From Ignavibacteria bacterium (GTDB taxonomy: Bacteria > Bacteroidota > Ignavibacteria > UBA10030 > SZUA-254), in the NCBI GenBank assembly GCA_005877655.1, contig VBOC01000185.1:2738-12324 (forward strand): DNA of 9,587 nt, given 5' to 3'. The notes under the pieces are model-generated. The model was not told where the DNA came from. It was given only the letters and a program-made list of their open reading frames with translations, and did no database searches. Shown in pieces: positions 1 to 7,000 of the stretch. Position numbers and translations under genes: made by a program. How positions within the stretch are numbered: the stretch's first letter is position 1; every line of letters begins with the position of its first letter.

Positions 1-404
1 TCATCGAAGCGCTGAACCGCGACCTGGCCGATGAACTCGGCGCCTCCATCCTGTACCTGTACCAGACCTCGACGGCAACGGGCTGGGAGGGCGAGGAGCT
101 GCGGGAATTTCTCTCCCCCGAAATCACGGGAGAAATGCAGCACGCCATTTTTTTGGCGGAAAAAATCGCAGCACTCGGAGGGAAGCCCACCACACAACCC
201 TCGCAGCATAAGTCGCCCAAGGAAGTAAAGGCAATGTTGAAATACGACCTCCAGCTCGAGCGGGAGGCCATTCAGAATTATACCGAGCGAGCGCGGCAGG
301 CCGAAGAGGCCGGAGAGGCCGGCCTGAAAGTCAAACTCGAGGAGCTCATCGTCGACGAAACCGCTCATGCGGAGCAACTCGAGCGTATTCTGAAGGGGAT
401 GTGA
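1..404 (+). CDS. Bacterioferritin-like diiron ferritin-domain protein (5' end missing)
   Basis: The 3' part of a ferritin-like four-helix protein; 133 residues are visible, reading from base 3 to the TGA at 402-404. All expected diiron ligands are present in family order: E11 (ADELGA), E44xxH47 (EMQH), E86 (DLQLE) and E119xxH122 (DETAH), counting from the first complete codon. Family members oxidise Fe(II) and store or detoxify iron in the cytoplasm. The Met in EMQH lies where E. coli bacterioferritin has its haem-ligand Met52 (EMKH), so haem binding is possible but unproven. Comparison with bacterioferritin suggests only some 10-25 N-terminal residues are missing. It lies 33 bp upstream of hemF on the same strand, so it may be the first visible gene of a haem/iron operon. 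The family call is firm. Whether it is a true 24-mer bacterioferritin or a smaller ferritin-like protein cannot be decided from this sequence. Confidence 0.85.
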   Translation, partial: IEALNRDLADELGASILYLYQTSTATGWEGEELREFLSPEITGEMQHAIFLAEKIAALGGKPTTQPSQHKSPKEVKAMLKYDLQLEREAIQNYTERARQAEEAGEAGLKVKLEELIVDETAHAEQLERILKGM

Positions 405-437
405 GTAGTTCACCCATTCCGCGCCGCACCGGCAATT

Positions 438-1292
438 GTGACGGTTCCCCGGGTGCAGATTGAGCTTCTTCAATCACTCGTGAAGCCCGAAGTCGAAACG
501 CAAACCGGGATCCGTCATAGAGCGGAGGCATACTTTAAAGCCCTCCAGGCATCACTCTGCTCCCAATTCGAATCCCTTGACGGCAAGGCGAAGTTTAAAA
601 AAGACGCCTGGTCCCATACCGAGGGCGGCGGAGGGATCACCTGCATTCTCGAGCGCGGCGCCATCATTGAAAAGGCAGGGGTCGCTTTTTCATCCGTCAG
701 GGCGGCTCTGACGGAGACAATGGCTTCCCGGCTCGGCGTCCAACCCCAGCCGGTTCTCGCATGGTTCGGGGGCGGCACGGACCTCACCCCCTCTTATCTT
801 TTCGAGGAAGACGTCAGGCACTATCACGGCCGGCTTAAAAACATATGCGACCGGCACAACCCGGGCTGGTATCCCCTCTTTAAGAAAGAGTGCGATGAAT
901 ATTTTTTCATTAAGCACCGCGGCGAAACGCGCGGCGTAGGCGGGATTTTTTTCGACTACCGGCGCGAAGACCCCGAACAGTTTTTCCTGTTCGTTCAGAA
1001 TATTGGAAACGACTTCCCCGCGTCTTATCTTCCGATCGTCGAGCAGCGCAGGCATGAGCCGTGGGGTGAGCGCGAGCGAACGTGGCAATGCATCCGGCGC
1101 GGGCGCTATGCCGAGTTCAACCTTGTGTACGACCGCGGCACTCTCTTCGGGCTTGAGACGGGGGGAAGGACGGAATCTATATTAATGTCCCTGCCGCCCG
1201 AGGCAGCTTGGGTCTATGATCACCGTCCCGATACGGGTTCGCGGGAGGAGGCGCTGGAGCTGGTCCTTCGGCATCCGAGAGAATGGGCGTGA
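438..1292 (+). CDS. hemF: Oxygen-dependent coproporphyrinogen III oxidase, with a core deletion
   Basis: HemF converts coproporphyrinogen III to protoporphyrinogen IX by two O2-dependent oxidative decarboxylations in the cytoplasm. The 284-residue frame shows GGGGIT (63-68), WFGGGTDLTP (109-118), FEEDVRHYH (122-130), the signature around KHRGETRGVGGIFFDY (159-174), RRGRYAEFNLVYDRGT and GGRTESILMSLP. It is abnormal between A108 and W109. Family members there carry a segment ending in a conserved HPxxPxVPTxHxNxR motif (E. coli residues about 89-123, with metal-ligand candidates H96 and H106). Here QPQPVLA runs straight into WFGGG, so about 27-35 residues are missing in frame. H130 and H160, matching E. 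coli H145 and H175, remain. The signature Trp (KKWC) is Glu151 here. The start is uncertain: GTG at 438 has no clear ribosome binding site, and a second GTG lies at 453. The 3' end overlaps hemH. The family is certain; activity is doubtful, and it may be a decaying gene or an assembly error. Confidence 0.9.
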   Translation: MTVPRVQIELLQSLVKPEVETQTGIRHRAEAYFKALQASLCSQFESLDGKAKFKKDAWSHTEGGGGITCILERGAIIEKAGVAFSSVRAALTETMASRLGVQPQPVLAWFGGGTDLTPSYLFEEDVRHYHGRLKNICDRHNPGWYPLFKKECDEYFFIKHRGETRGVGGIFFDYRREDPEQFFLFVQNIGNDFPASYLPIVEQRRHEPWGERERTWQCIRRGRYAEFNLVYDRGTLFGLETGGRTESILMSLPPEAAWVYDHRPDTGSREEALELVLRHPREWA

Positions 1293-2272
1293 TGGCCGGG
1301 CAGAAAGTCGGGGTCGTTCTCTTCCAGCTCGGGGGCCCCGATTCCATGGAGGCGGTGGAGCCGTTTCTCTATAATTTATTTTCCGACCCCGACATCATCA
1401 ATTTCCCCGGAGCCGTGCTGGCGCGGAAACCGCTCGCGCGGGTTATCGCATCCCGCCGTTCAAAGAAAACCGCCGGGCATTACCGTGAGATCGGCGGCAA
1501 GTCGCCCATCGTCGATCTCACGATGGCACAGGCCAGGGCGCTCCAGGCGGAGCTCGACCGCCATCTTGCCTCGTCGGTGCACGTCGCCATGCGGTACTGG
1601 CATCCCCTCACCGAAGAAGCCATCGCCGCCATGAAAGGCGAACGCCTCGGAAAGATCATCCTTCTTCCACTCTATCCGCACTACTCGAAGGCGACGACAG
1701 GTTCGAGCCTGCGGGAATGGGACCGCCAGTGCGCGAGGCTTCGATACAACTCGCTCCCCACGGAGACGATCCGCAGCTATCATAATCATCCGCTCTATAT
1801 TGAAGCGCTCGCCGATGCCATCAACCGCGCGTACGGCAGGTTTTCCGGATTCAACCCGCGTGACATCGACCTTATTTTCAGTGCCCACGGCGTGCCCCGG
1901 AGTCTCATCCGGGCCGGCGATCCCTATCAGCAACAGATCGAGCAGACGGTGGCACTCGTCGTCCAATCGGGCGGGTGGCAATCGCCGAACCGGCTTTGTT
2001 ATCAGAGCAGGGTGGGGCCCGGCGAATGGCTGAAACCCTCGCTGCTTGATTTGATGCGCGAGCTGGCCTCGGAGGGACGAAGGCATTTTCTCGTTATCCC
2101 GATCTCCTTCGTCACGGAGCACATCGAGACCCTGCATGAAATCGATATGGAAGCCCGCCTCGAAGCCGTCCGGCTCGGCGTCGCGCAGTTCGAGATGATG
2201 CCCGCGTTGAACGACAATCCGAAATTCATCGGCTGCCTCGCGGATCTGGTTCTGAAAAATGAGCGGCAGTAA
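1283..2272 (+). CDS. hemH: Ferrochelatase
   Basis: HemH inserts Fe(II) into the porphyrin ring, the final step of protoporphyrin-dependent haem synthesis. The 329-residue product is of normal length for bacterial ferrochelatases and looks intact. It has an N-terminal VLFQLGGPDS (12-21), HYREIGGKSPI, LPLYPHYSKATTGSS (128-142), the catalytic histidine in FSAHGVP (His202), YQSRVGPGEWL (240-250) and the VTEHIETLHEID motif holding the conserved acidic residue (Glu282). The start is ambiguous. ATG 1283 overlaps hemF by 10 bp, while ATG 1292 shares a base with the hemF stop (TGATG) and would give a protein three residues shorter; either implies translational coupling to hemF. Its 3' end overlaps the most upstream hemY start by 14 bp. 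With HemF and HemY alongside, it most likely uses protoporphyrin IX rather than coproporphyrin III; this is inferred from context, not from substrate residues. Confidence 0.96.
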   Translation: MGVMAGQKVGVVLFQLGGPDSMEAVEPFLYNLFSDPDIINFPGAVLARKPLARVIASRRSKKTAGHYREIGGKSPIVDLTMAQARALQAELDRHLASSVHVAMRYWHPLTEEAIAAMKGERLGKIILLPLYPHYSKATTGSSLREWDRQCARLRYNSLPTETIRSYHNHPLYIEALADAINRAYGRFSGFNPRDIDLIFSAHGVPRSLIRAGDPYQQQIEQTVALVVQSGGWQSPNRLCYQSRVGPGEWLKPSLLDLMRELASEGRRHFLVIPISFVTEHIETLHEIDMEARLEAVRLGVAQFEMMPALNDNPKFIGCLADLVLKNERQ

Positions 2273-3668
2273 AATGCCCGACCATAAAATGTCAGAAAAT
2301 CCGGGCGGCCGATCAAAGGCCGGCGCTCTCCCCGTCGTCATTGCAGGCGCAGGCATTTCCGGTTTGTGCGCCGCCCACTGGCTCAAGAAGGCGGGGATCG
2401 AAGTTATTGTCCTCGAGAAGGAGGCCGAAGCCGGCGGTGCGATGAAGAGCAGGCGCGAACAGGGATGGCTTTACGAATTGGGTCCGAACAGCGCCCTGGA
2501 AACGACCCCTCTAATCGAACAGCTTCTCGGCGAGCTGTCCATCCTCGACCGCCGGGTCTATGCGCAGGCGGGGGCGGCGAGGAGGTACATATTGAAAAAC
2601 GGGAAACTCACTCCCATTCCGATGAATGCGCGTTCGTTCATCCTATCGCCGCTCTGGTCGCCCAAGGGAAAGCTCCGTCTGCTCCGGGAGCCGTTCATCG
2701 GCAGGGCGGGTGAGGAGGAATCGGTCGCCGATTTTGTCCGGCGCCGCCTCGGCAGTGAGATGCTCGACTATGCTGTCAATCCGTTTGTGTCCGGCGTGTA
2801 CGCCGGAGATCCGGAAAAACTGTCGGCGCGCAGCGCCTTCCCGAAAATGTACGCGCTGGAATCGAAGCACGGCGGACTTTTCAAAGGCCTGCTCGCTCGC
2901 CGGAAGGCGAAACTTTTTTCCCTTCGCGAAGGGATGCAGTCGCTTCCGGCGACGATAGCGGTTTCACTCGGGGAGTCGCTCCAGCTCAACGCACCGGTGG
3001 AACGCATCGTCCCGATGCGGGCCGGACGTTTCCCGGTCTACACGGTTTCCTACCGCAGCGAAGGAAAACCGGGAACGGTTGACGCTTCCGCGGTGGTCCT
3101 TGCCGCTCCCGCCCCCGCGGCTGCGGGCATCATCCGCCCCATCGATCCTGAAATGGCAAAGACGCTTGAATCGATTTATTATCCTCCTCTTGCCGTGGCG
3201 TTCAGCGGGTTCAGATCCGACCAGTTTTTGCGACCGCTTGACGGCTTCGGCTATCTCGTGCCCGGGATCGAGCACCGAAGGAGTCTCGGCTCGATCTGGT
3301 CCTCGGCTCTTTTCCCGGGACGCGCCCCGGCAGGCTGCTCCGCCCTCACGACGTTTCTCGGCGGCGCGCGCCAGCCGGAATGGGCCAAGCTCGACGATTG
3401 GGAACTCCGCGCCACCGTTATGGACGAACTACGCCCGGTTTTGAATATAGTCGGCGAGCCGCTCTTCTCCCGGATCACCCGATGGGAGCGGGCGATCCCT
3501 CAGTACAACCTCGGGTACCACCGGATTCTTGAATCGATCGACCGCTTTGAGCAGAATTATCGCGGCGCGTTTATCTGCGCCAATTATAAAGGCGGGATTT
3601 CGGTGGGAGCTTGCCTCGTGAGCGCGCAACAGGTCGTGGAGAGAATCAAGGAGCATCTCAAGTCATGA
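2259..3668 (+). CDS. hemY: Protoporphyrinogen oxidase (FAD-dependent, HemY type)
   Basis: This FAD enzyme oxidises protoporphyrinogen IX to protoporphyrin IX, the substrate of HemH, and is usually membrane-associated. The 469-residue product carries the N-terminal dinucleotide-binding GAGISG (30-35) followed by VIVLEKEAEAGG. It then shows the family blocks LYELGPNSALE, SVADFVRRRLG, NPFVSGVYAGDPEKLS, LTTFLGGARQPEW and RWERAIPQYNLGYH, and a C-terminal FAD-contact block ANYKGGISVGACL. Length and blocks match complete HemY enzymes, with no gaps seen. Three in-frame ATGs (2259, 2274, 2289) precede the FAD motif. ATG 2274 has a purine-rich GAGCGG seven bases upstream and may be the true start; 2259 is given as the longest. 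It is the last gene of the hem block. I see no intrinsic terminator directly after its TGA. Some Bacteroidota annotations name this gene hemG. Confidence 0.95.
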   Translation: MSGSKMPDHKMSENPGGRSKAGALPVVIAGAGISGLCAAHWLKKAGIEVIVLEKEAEAGGAMKSRREQGWLYELGPNSALETTPLIEQLLGELSILDRRVYAQAGAARRYILKNGKLTPIPMNARSFILSPLWSPKGKLRLLREPFIGRAGEEESVADFVRRRLGSEMLDYAVNPFVSGVYAGDPEKLSARSAFPKMYALESKHGGLFKGLLARRKAKLFSLREGMQSLPATIAVSLGESLQLNAPVERIVPMRAGRFPVYTVSYRSEGKPGTVDASAVVLAAPAPAAAGIIRPIDPEMAKTLESIYYPPLAVAFSGFRSDQFLRPLDGFGYLVPGIEHRRSLGSIWSSALFPGRAPAGCSALTTFLGGARQPEWAKLDDWELRATVMDELRPVLNIVGEPLFSRITRWERAIPQYNLGYHRILESIDRFEQNYRGAFICANYKGGISVGACLVSAQQVVERIKEHLKS

Positions 3669-3749
3669 CCGGACCGATTGGGCCTCAAACCCGAGGAAGC
3701 CGCACACATCAGGGATGTTGAAGGTGATGATGCCAAAGTTCGAGGATGA

Positions 3750-3936
3750 AATATGTTTGAACCGAGTCAAGACCGTACGGAATCCACGTGACCCTGTAGG
3801 TGTCGGGAACACGGCGCATGGGAGGATCGGGAGCAACGTGAATTATGAAGAGCCTGGAAACGAAACGCATAGTGGAGATTCGCTAATCTGGATCAGAATG
3901 AGGACAAAGGGGACGAAGAGTCGACTATGGTGCCCG
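3750..3936 (+). other. Possible relic of a group II intron 5' domain
   Basis: The stretch contains closely spaced short stems: GTGT-CGGGA-ACAC at 3800-3812 and AGATT-CGCT-AATCT at 3876-3889. Between them lie purine-rich linkers such as GGGAGCAACGTGAATTATG and CTGGAAACGAAACG. This texture resembles domain I of bacterial group II introns as I remember them. No reverse transcriptase gene, no domain V hairpin and no clear GUGYG boundary is present, so at most this is a 5' fragment left by deletion. The assignment rests on resemblance only; it could equally be an unrelated leader or decayed sequence. Confidence 0.25.
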
Positions 3937-3945
3937 CAAATGCGT

Positions 3946-3957
3946 GATTGCGCAATC
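3946..3957. repeat. Perfect 12-bp palindrome GATTGCGCAATC
   Basis: The sequence equals its own reverse complement over 12 bases. It lies about 125 bp upstream of the surface-protein start codon and overlaps the candidate -35 box, the expected position for a repressor operator. No regulator gene in this window obviously matches it. Confidence 0.5.
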
Positions 3958-3976
3958 CTCTCAAGCTCCCTATATT
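3948..3976 (+). promoter_or_regulatory. Candidate sigma70-like promoter for the surface-protein gene
   Basis: TTGCGC (3948-3953) is separated by 17 bases from TATATT (3971-3976). The -10 matches five of six consensus bases, but the -35 matches only three. Transcription would start near 3983 and leave a leader of about 100 nt before ATG 4083. The -10 hexamer and spacer length equal those of the vapB promoter in this window. Bacteroidota housekeeping promoters often follow a different consensus, so this is weak evidence. Confidence 0.25.
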
Positions 3977-4082
3977 TCTTACCATCATTCGCAGACCGCA
4001 TCGGAGTTGGGTTCTTATTTCGATCAATGGCCAATTCGAGCTCAACTTTATTGCCCAACTTCTCAAATCAATGGATCTCATC

Positions 4083-7000
4083 ATGAAATGGATCGTTCTT
4101 CATGTTCTGCTGCAATTCTTCGCGTGTTTCACACTTCTTTCTCAGCAGGTTCAGCCTTCTCGGCAACATGGCGCCTCGCTGGGGAAATTTCTCAAGCCAG
4201 ACGGCACTCTCCAGACTCCGCCTGGCTTTTCCGGCTCCCTCGACCCGGCCGGTTGGAAGATGAAGACCGATATCGACGGCACACCTCGCTTCGAGAGGGA
4301 TTACAAGGCTGCCTCCGGCGGCAAACCAATCGGAGGTGTCCTCCAATCCGGTGCGGGAGATGAGTTCTGGGATAGCAGCTTTGCCTTTCCTCAGGTCAAC
4401 GGGTATGTCCTCGCAATCGCGATTATCGGAAGCGATCTGTATATCGGTGGATCATTTACCACCGTCGGGAAAGTCAGTGCGAACTTCGTCGCACGCTGGG
4501 ATGGTTCGAGTTGGTCTCCTCTCGGCAATGGCATGAGTAATACGGTTCGCGCCCTGGCCGTGAGTGGAACCAACCTCTATGCCGGAGGAGATTTCAGATC
4601 TGCGGGTAGCGTCGCTGCATATTACATCGCGGCCTGGAATGGATCGAACTGGTCTCCTCTCGGAAGCGGGCTCAGTAGCGGCGTCTCAGGTCTCGCCATA
4701 ATCGGGAGCGATTTGTATGCTGGAGGGTCTTTCACGGTGGCGGGCGGTGCCGCGGCGAACTACATCGCTCGCTGGAACGGTTCGAGTTGGTCCCCCCTCG
4801 GCAACGGCATGAACAATCAGGTTCGCACCCTGGCCGTGAGCGGAACCAGCCTCTATGCCGGAGGAGATTTCACATCGGCGGGTAGCGTTGTTGCACATTA
4901 CATCGCGGCCTGGGATGGATCGAGCTGGTCTGCCCAGGGAATTGGGATGAATTTCTCCGTGACTTCCCTTGCAGCCGCGGGGAGTACTGTCTACGCCGGA
5001 GGGGTATTTACCACGGCGGGAGGTAATGCCGCAATCCGCATTGCCAAATGGGATGGATCGAATTGGTCGGCACTCGGGAGCGGCATGGATAATACTCCGC
5101 TGGCTCTTTTGGTCGTGGGTACGGATCTCTACGCGGGGGGCGTTTTCAGAACGGCGGGAGGGGCAGCAGCAGGAGGAATCGCCCGGTGGGATGGGTCGAG
5201 TTGGCACGCCCTCGGCAATGGTGTCAGCGGTGTATTTCGTCCCGCGGTGTATGCGCTTGCCGTGAGCGGTAGCAATCTGTACGCCGGTGGAGATTTCACG
5301 TCTGCCGGGAATGCCGCCGCTGGTCGCATAGCCCGATGGGATGGCACAACCTGGTTTGGGTTTGGAGGAGGTAACGGGTTTGATAACACCGTCCGCGCTT
5401 TTGCACTCATGGGGAGTGATCTGTACATCGGAGGTGACTTTGTCGCAGGCTTGGGGATGGGAAGCCTCAACCGCATCGTCCGCTGGAATGGGTCCACTCG
5501 ATCCTCTCTCGGAACCGGGATGAACGGCACGGTGAATGCGCTCGCCGTGAGCGGGGGCAACCTGTACGCCGGAGGGGAGTTCACGGCTGCTGGTGGCGTT
5601 ACTGCAAACTCTGTCGCCCGCTGGGATGGCTCGAGCTGGCACGCACTCGGCACCGGGCTGAATAACACGGTGTATGCGCTTGCCGCGAGCGGGAGTATCG
5701 TCTATGCAGGAGGGTTTTTTACGACAGCGGGAGGCGTGAGTGCGCACTATATCGCCCAGTGGGATGGATCGAGCTGGTCTGCCATGGGCAGCGGAATGGA
5801 CGACACCGTGCTTGCACTCGCGGTAAATGGGAGCGATCTGTACGCAGGCGGGTCGTTCAAGATGTCGGGGGGACTCAATGCAAATTATGTTGCCCGATGG
5901 AACGGATCAAGCTGGTCTGCACTTGGAACCGGTGCGGAATATATCGTGCATAGCATCGTAGTTAGCGGAAGTAATCTGTACGCGGGAGGATTAGCTGGTA
6001 CCGACCGTTGGGATGGAGCCGCCTGGTCGTATATGTACGGCGGGGGAGCTCCGATGGTTATAAGTGGGAGCGATTTGTATGCCGGGGGAAACGGCGCCAC
6101 GCGCTGGAATGGCGCCACCTGGTCGGGTCTTGGTAGCGGGACAAATGGGGCAGTCTATGCGCTTCTCCTGATACCCGATGGGAGCGGAGGAAATAGCCTG
6201 TACGCGGGCGGGTCATTCACAATCGCCGGAGGCAAAGCATCCTCCCATATGGCACGGTGGGATGGCCCTGCGTTCAATGTTGCGCCGTCCCGAGCCACCT
6301 TTGGCAAGGTGGAGGTTGGGACAAACGCCACCGACACCATCGTTGTCACGAATACCGGCGTGCCCACGCTCGAGATTACGGGGTCGATCACAACCGACAC
6401 CGAATTTTCCGTGTCTCCGGCAACTGCCTCGATTCCCCATCTCGGAAGTCAGAAATTTCTTATCACATTTGCTCCGGCGTCTCCGGGGGCAAAAATTGAG
6501 TATGCGCTAATCAGCACTAACATGTCGGCGGGGCCAACGGTATATTTCGTTCGCGGAACGGGCGGCGCTCCGACCTTTGTGGCAATGCCGGAGAATATCT
6601 ATTATGGGTATACTCCTCCTCATACGGTCAGGAATGACACGGTTAAGCTCAAGAATACCGGGACTGACACCCTTCATATCTCATCTGTGTCGACAAGCAC
6701 GCCGGATCTATCTACCGACCTGACGGGTGCAACAATCGCGCCCGGAGACAGCACATGGTTCCATGTGACGTTTAGTCCGCCGCGTGAGTACATCGATAGA
6801 TTTGACACGATTACGTTCGTCCACAACGCAGCCGGGTCGCCGTACAAATTCATTACCTACGCCACAAACGTCGTGCTTTTTACAGATACCGTTCAGGAGG
6901 GATGGAATCTGGTGTCAGTTCCGGTTTGGATGGATCCTACCCCGAAACAATGGCTCTATCCGAACTCTGTCTCACGCGCATTCACGTATAACAATGGGTA

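Larger units (their letters stand above)
3669..4082 (+). other. 414-bp gene-free spacer between hemY and the surface protein
   Basis: No reading frame here resembles a protein with a ribosome binding site and family motifs. Directly after the hemY TGA the same frame stays open for 26 codons, with a coding-like stretch GLKPEEAAHIRDVEG, then stops at TGA 3747-3749. Between about 3750 and 3935 the sequence looks structured, with small hairpins at 3800-3812 and 3876-3889. A perfect palindrome lies at 3946-3957 and a possible promoter at 3948-3976. The last 100 bases before the start codon are AT-richer and probably form the 5' leader of the downstream gene. No terminator with a U-tract was found. 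Confidence 0.6.

Noticed and set aside
1460..2386. Long minus-strand open frame (308 codons) opposite hemH
   Set aside because: It lies antisense to a clear ferrochelatase, has no family motifs, and is a by-product of GC-rich codon use.
3715..4086. 123-codon plus-strand frame before the surface protein
   Set aside because: It has no ribosome binding site or domain motifs, runs into the signal peptide region, and overlaps stem-loops; the stretch looks non-coding.
4686..5747. Long minus-strand open frame (353 codons) opposite the repeat array
   Set aside because: The repeats make any stop-free antisense frame periodic. The peptide is Pro/Arg/Ser-rich with no recognisable fold and no plausible start signals.
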